Of a DNA stretch of 64,000 bases, positions 33,996 to 41,614 are shown one piece after another. The notes below the pieces were generated by a model that was given only the letters and a program-made list of their open reading frames with translations, did not search any database and was not told where the DNA came from. This DNA is from an uncultured Roseibium sp. (GTDB lineage Bacteria > Pseudomonadota > Alphaproteobacteria > Rhizobiales > Stappiaceae): NCBI RefSeq assembly GCF_947499295.1, contig NZ_CANMNP010000001.1, positions 682,001-746,000 of the forward strand, written 5' to 3'. Within the stretch, counting starts at the first letter, position 1; each line of letters opens with the position of its first letter. The position numbers and the translations under genes are program-made.

Positions 33996-34534
33996 GCCAC
34001 CCTCCCGTGAAAAATCGTGCTGCACCCGGCCCGCCGCTTGTCGAAGCGGTACCAGGCGCAGTTTTCCTTTGCGTCCTGCGTGGTGCAGGGCATGAATTTG
34101 AGACGGCCGACGCTGACGACATCGGTGCAATAGTCCATGAAAGGCGCGGATTGCTTGGTGTGCTTCCAGTCGGCCTCAAACAGCAGAAAGGTCGGCGCAA
34201 GGCCCGCCAAAACATCAATCAGCGAATGCAGGATCATCCGCAGCCACGGCGGATTGGTAATGATGTCGCTGGCGCCATTCAGATCCGCCGCCTGCAACAA
34301 CCGCGCATCGGCATAGGGGATCCCCGGCCGTCGCGGGTTGATGTCGTAAAGCGCACTGCAAATCAGGCCGAAGGCTTTCAACTGCCCGACAAGGTCTTTC
34401 AGGCCCACACACGGCTCGCAGTAGCTTTTCACGCCATAGTGCTGCAGCAACGGCTTGAGCGCCGCCCCCGCACGCGGGTCAAAGGTGCGGTAATACTCGT
34501 TTTTCATCCGGGGAAAGTCGGAGCGTTTACCCAT
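33992..34534 (-). CDS. Adenine-specific DNA methyltransferase-like protein
   Basis: 180 residues. YCEPCVGLKDLVGQL resembles SAM-binding motif I, and DIITNPPWLRM is motif IV (NPPW) of N6-adenine/N4-cytosine methyltransferases. It is small, with no recognition domain, like many orphan phage Dam-type enzymes. It may protect phage DNA from restriction. Motif I is imperfect (EPCVG for ExFxGxG), so activity is uncertain. No restriction partner is nearby. Confidence 0.72.
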   Translation of the reverse strand: MGKRSDFPRMKNEYYRTFDPRAGAALKPLLQHYGVKSYCEPCVGLKDLVGQLKAFGLICSALYDINPRRPGIPYADARLLQAADLNGASDIITNPPWLRMILHSLIDVLAGLAPTFLLFEADWKHTKQSAPFMDYCTDVVSVGRLKFMPCTTQDAKENCAWYRFDKRRAGCSTIFHGRVA

Positions 34535-34916
34535 TTTTCGCCCTCGCCAGTCTGACGCTTCGGCGCTTCGCCCGTAATTGCCGTGATTTTTCAGATGGTT
34601 TCACACCCTGTAGACTGTGAAACACCCTGTAGTCGCCCGTATCGCCGCACGATGTCGCCGCGATTGAACTTGGCTCCATTGGGCGCAGAAGCTCAAACGG
34701 GTTCAGGTCGGCCCAAATACACAGCAGCAAAAGCGGCCCGGTTGAAATCTCGATGCCTGCCGTTGCGCGGCTGACGGACGCGCGCGAAATCCGGGTTTGC
34801 TGCTGCACCTGATAAAGCGTGCAGCCCCGCGCCTCGATCACGGCTTTCAAAGCCAGACCAAGCCGGGTATAGTCAAGCTCAGCCCCGTTGAGCAAATGCG
34901 CATAGTCAGGGTTCAT
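34527..34916 (-). CDS. XRE-family HTH protein
   Basis: 129 residues. LKAVIEARGCTLYQVQQQTRISRASVSRA is an XRE-type helix-turn-helix, followed by an ISTGPLLLLCIWADLNPFELL helix typical of the family and a basic tail. It overlaps both neighbours by 4-8 bp within the early operon and may regulate that operon. Confidence 0.7.
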   Translation of the reverse strand: MNPDYAHLLNGAELDYTRLGLALKAVIEARGCTLYQVQQQTRISRASVSRATAGIEISTGPLLLLCIWADLNPFELLRPMEPSSIAATSCGDTGDYRVFHSLQGVKPSEKSRQLRAKRRSVRLARAKNG

Positions 34917-35278
34917 GCCGCTTTGCTCCTGCCATTCACGCGCCGCAGCGCCTCTTCAATTGAGATCGGCGCAGCACCCGCGCCCGGCCCTGCCCCCGTC
35001 CCAATTTCGAAACCAGAACGGGGGTCCAACACCAGCACGGGCTGCCCGTGCTTTTGGGCCAGCTTCAGTCCGTTCCAGGCGGCAAGCCGTGCCTGCATGT
35101 CCTTGCTGGAAAACCCGCCTGCCAGCGCCGCCGCTGCTGTTCTCACCGGCAAGCCCGTGTCAGCGCTGATCATTTCGGCAATCGCGGCAAAGGAAACCGG
35201 TGCGTCCTCACAGCGCAGCCGGTGCTGCCCCCGCGCCCAACTGAACAGGCGCAACCGCTGGCGGATGTCGGCGCTCAT
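34913..35278 (-). CDS. Hypothetical early protein
   Basis: 121 residues: an N-terminal helical domain with Cys (LRLFSWARGQHRLRCEDAPV), a mid helix, and a Gly/Ala-Pro linker (GTGAGPGAGAAP) leading to a basic end. 4-bp overlaps with both neighbours show tight coupling. No family recognised. Confidence 0.55.
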   Translation of the reverse strand: MSADIRQRLRLFSWARGQHRLRCEDAPVSFAAIAEMISADTGLPVRTAAAALAGGFSSKDMQARLAAWNGLKLAQKHGQPVLVLDPRSGFEIGTGAGPGAGAAPISIEEALRRVNGRSKAA

Positions 35279-35490
35279 CGGATCGCGCCCCGCTGCACCC
35301 GCACCACCGGCAGGCCGTTGACCATGTCGGAGCGCACGCCGTATTCAATCGCAAAGCCTGGATCGCGCGGCGCGGCTTCAATCACTTCCGTTGAAACGAT
35401 CATCTGCCGCGCCATCCAGAACCGGCGGATCGTGTCGGCCGCCTTCACGGCCTGGCGGTAAGCGGGAACCTCTTCACTCGTCACCGGCAT
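35275..35490 (-). CDS. Small hypothetical early protein
   Basis: 71 residues from ATG 35490 with GGGAGG upstream; this start lies 17 bp inside the preceding gene in a different frame. Sequence YRQAVKAADTIRRFWMARQM then a beta-rich end (IEYGVRSDMVNGLPVVRVQ). No function recognised. Confidence 0.5.
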   Translation of the reverse strand: MPVTSEEVPAYRQAVKAADTIRRFWMARQMIVSTEVIEAAPRDPGFAIEYGVRSDMVNGLPVVRVQRGAIR

Positions 35491-36043
35491 CGGCACCTCC
35501 CGAAGCTTTCTTGCGGCCACGGCGCCAGGTGATCGGCAGTTGATGGCGCTCGGCATGGCGGCGTGCACCGGCCATAACGGCGGGATGCTTGCGTCGCATC
35601 AAACGGCCGACGTCAACGCCGGTCAGGCCGCATGCCGTAATCAGGACGTAATAGGTTTCCTGCCGCGCCTCCGCGCAATAGCGCCCCGGCCCACTCATCA
35701 ATTCAATCGGCGAAAGCCCGTAAACGGCACATATTTCAAACAGCACCGCGTAGACATCGAGGCTCAGCCCTTCGCTAGCAGGGGTTGGCTCATAGCCCGC
35801 AGGCCGGTCGGGTGCCGGCACCGCGTTCGGCGTGCCTTCCGGTGTTTCCGGCATGCGCCCCACCAGGCCGCGCGGCTGGTTTTCCGGGTCGAAGAAGAAA
35901 CGGGAGGGTTTTTTCACCGGGCGCGGCTCTCGCACGTGCACGCGCGCGGCCAGCCTTTGACGCCGTTCAGGGTTGCGCGGCGTGCGCAAACAGGCAAACA
36001 GCAGCTCTTCGCCGGGCCGCCGGGTTGGGGTCAGGTTGCTCAT
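35474..36043 (-). CDS. Protein with DnaA domain IV-like C-terminus
   Basis: 189 residues. The first 90 are basic and Pro-rich. Residues 95-170 (VYAVLFEICAVYGLSPIELM, then ARQETYYVLITACGLTGVDVG, then RRKHPAVMAGARR) follow the order of the DnaA DnaA-box-binding domain, including the LGRRxHxxVxxA-like end. It lacks the AAA+ ATPase. It may bind origin or operator DNA early in infection. Overlaps the next gene by 4 bp. Confidence 0.65.
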   Translation of the reverse strand: MSNLTPTRRPGEELLFACLRTPRNPERRQRLAARVHVREPRPVKKPSRFFFDPENQPRGLVGRMPETPEGTPNAVPAPDRPAGYEPTPASEGLSLDVYAVLFEICAVYGLSPIELMSGPGRYCAEARQETYYVLITACGLTGVDVGRLMRRKHPAVMAGARRHAERHQLPITWRRGRKKASGGADAGDE

Positions 36044-36288
36044 GAGGTTTCTGCCCTTTTCGCTTCGGCCAGTTCCACCAAAAGGTCGGCGGCCAGGGTC
36101 ACGTCGTTGCTGTCGTCAATGAAGGATCGGGCGGTCTGAAGCGCGGACTTGGTGTCAAAGACATCGTCCGACATTTGACCAAGCGTCACACTCGCCTTGG
36201 CCGCACTGGTCTTTTGCGCCGCAATGCCACGCAGGCGGCCCGCCAAAAGCACCAGTTGCTCACCGCTGCATTTATCCAGAAGGCTCAT
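36040..36288 (-). CDS. Small hypothetical early protein
   Basis: 82 residues from ATG 36288 with GGAGGG upstream. Helical, Ala/Leu/Asp-rich, no motif. It lies between the VasI-like moron (rightward) and the DnaA-like gene, with a 4-bp overlap with the latter. Confidence 0.5.
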   Translation of the reverse strand: MSLLDKCSGEQLVLLAGRLRGIAAQKTSAAKASVTLGQMSDDVFDTKSALQTARSFIDDSNDVTLAADLLVELAEAKRAETS

Positions 36289-36359
36289 GCCGCAACCCTC
36301 CACTCGACTTTTGCGGGTGGATTTGCTCTAGTGCATCCACGTGACGGAGACTGCGATTG

Positions 36360-36977
36360 ATGAAACTGAGAATTGCGCTGCTCAGCGCTGTGTGCGCGCT
36401 TACCGGACCCGCGATAGCCGCCGATGACCTCGAAACATGCGCTCAAATACCGACCGACAAATACCGGTTGGCCTGCTACGACCGTGTCATGGGCCACACG
36501 CCCACCAAGAAATCTGAAAAGACGGACATTGCCTGGCGAAACAGCTGGATCAGAAGCATCGATAAATCTGAATTCAACGACACCACGAATGTGTTCTTGC
36601 GAGCCAGGTCCAAGCAGAAGTACGAGAGCCGCTTCAAAAGCAACTACATCACGCTGATAATCGCCTGCCGCGAAAACAAAACCAACTTGTGGTTCAATTT
36701 CGGCGGCCTGTTCATGTCCGACCTGAACCACAGCAAGATTGAATATCGGATAGACAAGCAGAAACCTGCTTCCAGGCGCTTTCGCGAGTCCAACAATCAT
36801 GAGGCGCTCGGGCTTTGGAGTGGCGCGAGCGCAATCCCCTTTATCAAGTCCTTGTTCGGATCTGAAACACTGCTGATCCGCGCCACGCCCCACATCGAAA
36901 GCGCCGTCACCGGTCATTTTCAGATCAGCGGTCTTGAGGAAGCCATCAAACCCTTGCGTGAAGCTTGCAACTGGTAG
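36360..36977 (+). CDS. VasI-like secreted protein (moron)
   Basis: 205 residues with signal peptide MKLRIALLSAVCALTGPAIA. ETCAQIPTDKYRLACYDRVMG and the C-terminal IPFIKSLFGSETLLIRATP, GHFQISGLEEAIKPLREACNW match the VasI/EvfG-type (type VI secretion-associated) periplasmic family. No T6SS genes are near, so the family name should not be read as function. It is rightward inside the leftward early operon and starts 71 bp after the gene 36288, with GGAGA upstream of its ATG. Confidence 0.72.
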   Translation: MKLRIALLSAVCALTGPAIAADDLETCAQIPTDKYRLACYDRVMGHTPTKKSEKTDIAWRNSWIRSIDKSEFNDTTNVFLRARSKQKYESRFKSNYITLIIACRENKTNLWFNFGGLFMSDLNHSKIEYRIDKQKPASRRFRESNNHEALGLWSGASAIPFIKSLFGSETLLIRATPHIESAVTGHFQISGLEEAIKPLREACNW

Positions 36978-36979
36978 GC

Positions 36980-37357
36980 TCATTCCACCGCCTCCCCGTT
37001 GCTGACACGGTCGCGAAGCGTTTCAACATTGCGTTGAAGGTCATCAACAAGCGCCAAAAGCCCATCCCCGTGCACGCGCACGAAGCGCCCACCGGCCAAT
37101 TCACACAGACGCTCAAGGATCGGCGCCACTTCGCCGCGCTCTGCGCAATCGACGATCAAATCGGCCAGCACGTCGGCGGGTATGAACGTGTCTTCGTGCC
37201 GGTCGTTGCCGGTGTTGCCATAGTCGGAAAGTGTTTTCAGGTGCACGCGTGTCACGGCCGCTGCGCAGTCATACCCGCCACACATTTGCGCGGTGCGCTG
37301 CGTGGCAATCTTCAAAGCCCGCCGTTGCTCTGAATTGGTCGCCCGTCCGATGCTCAC
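36980..37357 (-). CDS. Phage CII (CP76)-like regulatory protein
   Basis: 125 residues, first gene of the leftward early operon; GTG start with a GGGGGTAGGG run upstream. SEQRRALKIATQRTAQMCGGYDCAAAVT, then LKTLSDYGN and FIPADVLADLIVDCAE match the pattern of the phage regulatory CII group in alphaproteobacterial prophages. It would switch between lysogenic and lytic transcription. It lies opposite the repressor gene. Confidence 0.65.
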   Translation of the reverse strand: MSIGRATNSEQRRALKIATQRTAQMCGGYDCAAAVTRVHLKTLSDYGNTGNDRHEDTFIPADVLADLIVDCAERGEVAPILERLCELAGGRFVRVHGDGLLALVDDLQRNVETLRDRVSNGEAVE

Positions 37358-37485
37358 GACCCTACCCCCAAATTTTCACGGTTTTTTGGGGATGACAGAT
37401 CGGTTTCCGCCAAAGATGATGAAATCAAAAGGCACGGCGCAACATCATCGACGCCGTATTGTTTTACTAACCGCAAGGTTTCTTG
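37358..37485. promoter_or_regulatory. Divergent immunity control region
   Basis: The 128 bp between the CII-like gene and the repressor must contain the early and repressor promoters. Inverted elements visible are CCCCAAA/TTTGGGG around 37371-37395 and GATGATG/CATCATC around 37415-37450. I see no strong consensus promoter. Confidence 0.5.
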
Positions 37486-38361
37486 ATGGATGAACTTCCG
37501 AATAGCCCTCGCCTTCTTGGTGACGATGTCGCCACCGCCGACAAGACGTTCGTGCAATCTCCCATCCTGAACAGCCACTCGCCCGAAATGATGGGGCGAC
37601 ATGCGCTCGCCGCATCGCTGCTTGAGCGCCAAGAAAGTTTCGATAGGTTGGATCAACTCATGGGGCATGCATCGGATAATGCACGCTTATGCGTTCATGT
37701 CAATCATGATGAACGCTTTTACGTACGTGCTATCACGCACGAAGAACACTATAAATCCTACATGAGTGCACGCCCGATAGATAGAATTGCCGCTGCCATT
37801 CTGCTGAGTGGTAAGAGCAACCGAAGCATCTCCAAGTCCGCGAAACTCGGCGTGAATGCCGTTTCTCAGCTGTTTACACTGGAACGCATGCCGGGACAAA
37901 AAGGGCTAGCGCAATTGTGCGATGCTCTCGCCATTGACGCTGGTTGGGTCCTGACCGGAAAACCGGCAAATCCTAGAATCGACGAGATACTTGCGATTAC
38001 AGATGCACTCTCCTTTGATGAAAAACGAACGTTTTTAAAGTCGTTGTCTCAGGGCGAACAGCTTAGCATTGACGAAATGAAGCACCTGGCGACTGACGCA
38101 CGCGTTTCTTTCGAAACATTACAGAATTGGATTCTTGGCGGATCTAACGGCGGCACAACACCTGACAGTGTTGCGGCCTTTGACGAACTAGCCTCAATTG
38201 CGAACGGCAATGAATTGGACACCGACCTCTTAATGGCGTCGCTCGAAGAGGCATACGAGATAGAACGTCAAGTGTATGGGAAGCTCGGGCCAGCGAGCAC
38301 CCGTGCAAAACTTGTGAAAAAGATTTACGCGCTAAAGTTAGCCGACGCTTCGGATAGTTAA
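37486..38361 (+). CDS. Prophage repressor-like protein with two HTH motifs
   Basis: 291 residues from ATG 37486. The first HTH (RIAAAILLSGKSNRSISKSA, then GVNAVSQLFTLERMPGQKGL) is XRE-like; a second HTH-like stretch (IDEMKHLATDARVSFETLQNWIL) follows. There is no LexA-type Ser-Lys peptidase domain, so SOS self-cleavage is unlikely and induction must use another route. Its position opposite the early operon marks it as the immunity repressor. The long non-HTH N-terminus (about 95 residues) is unusual. Confidence 0.75.
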   Translation: MDELPNSPRLLGDDVATADKTFVQSPILNSHSPEMMGRHALAASLLERQESFDRLDQLMGHASDNARLCVHVNHDERFYVRAITHEEHYKSYMSARPIDRIAAAILLSGKSNRSISKSAKLGVNAVSQLFTLERMPGQKGLAQLCDALAIDAGWVLTGKPANPRIDEILAITDALSFDEKRTFLKSLSQGEQLSIDEMKHLATDARVSFETLQNWILGGSNGGTTPDSVAAFDELASIANGNELDTDLLMASLEEAYEIERQVYGKLGPASTRAKLVKKIYALKLADASDS

Positions 38362-38376
38362 AAAGACCTATACAAC

Positions 38377-38404
38377 TACAACCTTTACGATATCAAGGGT
38401 TGTA
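38377..38404. promoter_or_regulatory. Inverted repeat after the repressor gene
   Basis: TACAACC 38377-38383 and GGTTGTA 38398-38404 flank an AT-rich centre. It is within the 170-bp gap to the next gene and could be a weak terminator or operator; there is no T run. Confidence 0.35.
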
Positions 38405-38531
38405 AATTATGTATTCTGCGCTTCAACCGCAAATTGATCTTTACAGCTCATTAACTTTATCCTTTAAATGACTGAACGGCAGTTCACATGCTGCAAAAAC
38501 AAATAAACGTTTGTGCACCTTGGGGCGATAC

Positions 38532-38804
38532 ATGGCGAATTCCAAAGACCGTGAGAAACTTGTTAGGTTCGCCAAGGAACTTTACTCGGAACTTGAGCCT
38601 ATGACAGAGCACGAAAGTTTGCAGGTGTTCCTGGATGATTGCGCCGACTACAATCTAACCGTCTTCTTAGGCTCATTTGTATGTCACGACCTTTTTGGAC
38701 ACAGCCAGCCTGATACTTTGACCGGTAAAGATGTTGAACTTTTCATGAAGCATGCTGATTTCTTTCTTCAGACTGCAATGCTTCAACAGAGCATGAAGCC
38801 ATGA
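38532..38804 (+). CDS. Small hypothetical protein
   Basis: 90 residues from ATG 38532 (GGGGCG upstream). Acidic and helical (KLVRFAKELYSELEPMTEHESLQVFLDDC), then LTGKDVELFMKHADFFLQTAML. It overlaps the next gene by 4 bp (ATGA), so the two form a unit. No family recognised. Confidence 0.55.
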   Translation: MANSKDREKLVRFAKELYSELEPMTEHESLQVFLDDCADYNLTVFLGSFVCHDLFGHSQPDTLTGKDVELFMKHADFFLQTAMLQQSMKP

Positions 38805-39373
38805 AGAATCACGCAACTCGCCTTGACCTAGACTTCTTGGCCACCGCCGATGATCCAATCGCGAAGCATCTCATTTCCGATTGCATCCGAAGGGACTATT
38901 TGATTGACGAGAAGTTAGGCCGCTACTCCGAGCGCCTTGTGCTCCTTGATGGCAATCCTCTCACCTTAGACTCTCCAAGAATTTTGTTCGGTGGCAGCGA
39001 GACCCTTGCCTCTACTGAATTTGGATTCGATTGGCCGAAAACGCCCGTTTCTCCAGGTTCGGTGTTCAGTGACACTTACAGAAGGCTCACGGCTGAAGGG
39101 TACAAAGACTGCATCAACTATACGCAAGTGGTTGTTGAACACATTGAATGCCGCGACGCCATGGCAACGGACGACCGGCCAGTCTCATATTCGCGGGCAG
39201 TTTTTCCGATTACAAACGGTCAAGGCGCTTGGTTCATTGGCGTCTATTCATTCAATTCTCGTCTGGCCCGATATCCAACGGCCTTTGAAGAAGCTGAACG
39301 ACACCGGCAGGATCGCATCCTAAGAAACACAAATCTTCATAAGCCTTATTTGCCGGTGGCAACTTCCATTTAA
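38801..39373 (+). CDS. Hypothetical protein, possible PAS-like fold
   Basis: 190 residues. FSDTYRRLTAEGYKDCINYTQVVVEHIEC, and RAVFPITNGQGAWFIGVYSF near the end, recall a PAS sensor sheet, but this is a weak resemblance. Its last 122 bp overlap the convergent GNAT-like gene, so both C-termini are coded by the same DNA. Translationally coupled to the 90-residue gene upstream. Confidence 0.5.
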   Translation: MKNHATRLDLDFLATADDPIAKHLISDCIRRDYLIDEKLGRYSERLVLLDGNPLTLDSPRILFGGSETLASTEFGFDWPKTPVSPGSVFSDTYRRLTAEGYKDCINYTQVVVEHIECRDAMATDDRPVSYSRAVFPITNGQGAWFIGVYSFNSRLARYPTAFEEAERHRQDRILRNTNLHKPYLPVATSI

Positions 39374-39986
39374 GCCCGCCACCATAACAAGCCGGGTAGC
39401 CCCACCGAAGGAAAAGCGCTCTCTGATAAGCATGGTGCCTTGCCATCCAGCCATATGTATAGACTGGCGCCCACTTGGTGTTGGCGATTACTAGGCACAA
39501 GCGAACCAAGTACGCTGCAAGATTGTTTTTGCGCCAAGCTTCTGCGACATATGTATCGCCAACATATGCTATCTGGCCTGTTATCCCTTTTGCGAACGCA
39601 ACCGCGTCGTCCGCCAGAACAACTGGCTCTCCGGCCTCCGTCCTATACGCCCGCTCCCAAAACTCCCGAATGTATCGGTCCAGATCCCAACCAGCAATTT
39701 CATCACACCGAATAGCCGAAGTTGCAATTACCTCCCCAGCTTCGGAACGGCACGTGACCCCCTGAAACATAGAGGGTGGCAGGGTGTTTATTGAGCGATG
39801 GAAGTATTCGCCGACGTAACCCTTGTCGGAAAGGTCAACGCTCTCGTGGTACTTGCGCACCTCGTCATGCAACTCGATGTGCGCAACTCCATAGGAGCGC
39901 AGTTTCGCCTCTAGCTCAGCGCCAGCCCTCATCAAATCAAGAATTGAAAATTGCACGCCCGCCAAAACAACGCCCCTGTCGAACAT
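39252..39986 (-). CDS. GNAT-like acyltransferase
   Basis: 244 residues from ATG 39986 (TTG at 40016 is the alternative). GQIAYVGDTYVAEAWRKNNL, then AAYLVRLCLVIANTKWAPVY and HAYQRALFLRWGYPACYGGG resemble the acyl-CoA-binding core and final strand of GNAT N-acyltransferases. GNATs move acyl groups to amines; the substrate here is unknown. It converges with and overlaps 38801-39373 by 122 bp and is divergent from 40147. Likely an accessory cassette gene. Confidence 0.6.
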   Translation of the reverse strand: MFDRGVVLAGVQFSILDLMRAGAELEAKLRSYGVAHIELHDEVRKYHESVDLSDKGYVGEYFHRSINTLPPSMFQGVTCRSEAGEVIATSAIRCDEIAGWDLDRYIREFWERAYRTEAGEPVVLADDAVAFAKGITGQIAYVGDTYVAEAWRKNNLAAYLVRLCLVIANTKWAPVYTYGWMARHHAYQRALFLRWGYPACYGGGLKWKLPPANKAYEDLCFLGCDPAGVVQLLQRPLDIGPDEN

Positions 39987-40066
39987 TTTCAACACCAATC
40001 TAGCTAGTTTCACCAATATTGCGCGGCAAATTTAAGCCCTTAGCAACATTGGCTTCAACTTTTTTA

Positions 40067-40123
40067 CGTTCATTTACTTGATTTGAACGCTTATGCGTGC
40101 AAATATCATGTGAATTGCACGCA
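40067..40123. promoter_or_regulatory. Tandem inverted repeats in a divergent promoter region
   Basis: CGTTCA 40067-40072 with TGAACG 40084-40089, and TGCGTGCAA 40094-40102 with TTGCACGCA 40115-40123 (9-bp perfect arms). They lie in the 160-bp gap between the GNAT-like gene and the rightward right-arm genes and are good operator candidates. Confidence 0.55.
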
Positions 40124-40146
40124 CTTTCGATTTTCAGGAGCGCCCG

Positions 40147-40596
40147 ATGCCCAAAAACACCCGCAAGACCGCCAAGCCGGAAGCAGCCAGCATCGCCGCG
40201 CTCGAAAAACGCATTACCGACCTGGAACGCAAACTTGAGCAGGTCGGAAGAAACCAGGGTTACGCCGATCAGGCGCAGGAACGGATTCAGAAGGCGCATT
40301 GGGACGTTGCTGAGCAATGCAAGGACAGCGCCGACAAACTTGAGACCGTTTTGGCGGTTTTGACTGCGCTCGACAAAGCCTTCACCCAATACGGGGAAGC
40401 CTCAAATAAGCTGCGTGAAGACGAACGGTTTGATGCTGTCGCCACTGCACACAGCGAAAGCCTTGGACCAAATGTCAAAGTCCTGCAAAAACGCACAAAG
40501 GCACTCACCAGACTGGCCGCAGACCTGAATTCCGCCATTGCCGACTACACAACTACCCGCCGCCAAAAGGCGACAGGTGCGTGGCTGGGACTTTAG
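40147..40596 (+). CDS. Coiled-coil hypothetical protein
   Basis: 149 residues, ATG with CAGGAGCG upstream. Residues 15-45 are a coiled coil (ASIAALEKRITDLERKLEQV) after a basic start; the rest is helical. First gene of the rightward right arm, controlled by the inverted repeats at 40067-40123. Function unknown. Confidence 0.6.
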   Translation: MPKNTRKTAKPEAASIAALEKRITDLERKLEQVGRNQGYADQAQERIQKAHWDVAEQCKDSADKLETVLAVLTALDKAFTQYGEASNKLREDERFDAVATAHSESLGPNVKVLQKRTKALTRLAADLNSAIADYTTTRRQKATGAWLGL

Positions 40597-40603
40597 AGAT
40601 GTG

Positions 40604-40873
40604 TCAGCCTTTGAAAAAGGTGTCGAGAGCCTCTTCCAGCACCCCATCGACCGTGGTTCCGCGCTGTTTCGTGGTCCTGAGATCCTCACACGCCTCTGTT
40701 GCGGCCTTAGCAACGTCTTCGCGACTGATGCTGGCTGGCATGATGCGCTTTAAGACTTCGCAAATAACGATGCGGTCAATATTTGCCCGCAAAAGCGGTA
40801 TGTCCATTTGGTTGATGCGCACTTCAGCGTCAATTAAGCGCTTTTCCAAAGCCTCTTGGCTCATTCTGTTCAT
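40604..40873 (-). CDS. Small hypothetical helical protein
   Basis: 89 residues from ATG 40873, chosen because AAAGG lies 7 nt upstream; ATG 40894 is the alternative. Helical throughout (EALEKRLIDAEVRINQMDIP, then REDVAKAATEACEDLRTT). It opposes the right-arm genes on both sides. Confidence 0.5.
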   Translation of the reverse strand: MNRMSQEALEKRLIDAEVRINQMDIPLLRANIDRIVICEVLKRIMPASISREDVAKAATEACEDLRTTKQRGTTVDGVLEEALDTFFKG

Positions 40874-41131
40874 GTCTTTGCCTTTCTCGGTCATGAGTGG
40901 AATGCCGCGCACCGGGTCCCACAACCCGGTGCGCAACTCCTACAATCTCAGGTTCAGTAGACCTGAGAAAGCAATGCGGCGCGTTTTCCCCGCTAACTTT
41001 GCGGGAGCGGGCGCATGATCCCGCAACAGCCCCTAGTTTCTGCTGTCAAAGAATTGCAATCCCTGAGTGCGGGTCATGGTGAAAGGGACTTGCTAGCGTT
41101 TCCCCGGAAAACACAATCAGGAGACGCAGCC

Positions 41132-41614
41132 ATGACCGCCAGCATTCAAAACACATGGTCATCCTTCAAGGTTCTGCTTGCCGGGCTGAAAGCCTTCCGA
41201 AACGCGACGCACCTGCCCGTTGAAGACCGTTTCGAAATGCTCTGGCCGCTGACCGACAGCTTTCACAAATGCCTTGTCAGCCTGTCCGCGCAGATCCGGT
41301 TCTACCAGTCCGCCAAAAGCCCGACCCGTGCGCTGATCGTCACCCATGAGGACGGCCGCCAGGAATATGTGCACGGCCAGCAGGTTCAAACGCTGGTTCT
41401 GGCGCAGCCGGACAAGGCGGAAGACGTCGTCATTTACGGCAAGCCCGAAGCCCTGAAAGCTATCCGCGCGGCCCTGGCCGCAAACGGCCACACCGTCACC
41501 GGCCCGGCGAACATTCACGATCTTTCAGCGCAGGTGGCCGAAGCCGCCGTTGCAAGCATTGATCCCCCGGATAGGGGCAAAGACAAGGACAAGGCCCATG
41601 GAAACGCTAATTGA
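41132..41614 (+). CDS. Hypothetical right-arm protein
   Basis: 160 residues from ATG 41132 (CAGGAGACG upstream). N-terminal helices (WSSFKVLLAGLKAFRNATHL), a beta central part (RALIVTHEDGRQEYVHGQQV) and an acidic Ala-rich end. The gap 40874-41131 holds no recognised gene. Overlaps the next gene by 17 bp. Function unknown. Confidence 0.55.
   Translation: MTASIQNTWSSFKVLLAGLKAFRNATHLPVEDRFEMLWPLTDSFHKCLVSLSAQIRFYQSAKSPTRALIVTHEDGRQEYVHGQQVQTLVLAQPDKAEDVVIYGKPEALKAIRAALAANGHTVTGPANIHDLSAQVAEAAVASIDPPDRGKDKDKAHGNAN

Noticed and set aside
35450-35465. RfaH ops-like GGCGGTA element
   Set aside because: It lies on the wrong strand inside a coding gene of the leftward operon; one short match is expected by chance.
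36360-36977. Type VI secretion system component
   Set aside because: The VasI-like family match is to a periplasmic domain; no other T6SS gene is in the window and the gene is phage cargo.
37354-37668. 104-codon leftward frame over the immunity region
   Set aside because: It overlaps the divergent control region and repressor start and has no start codon with a ribosome site near its conserved-looking part.
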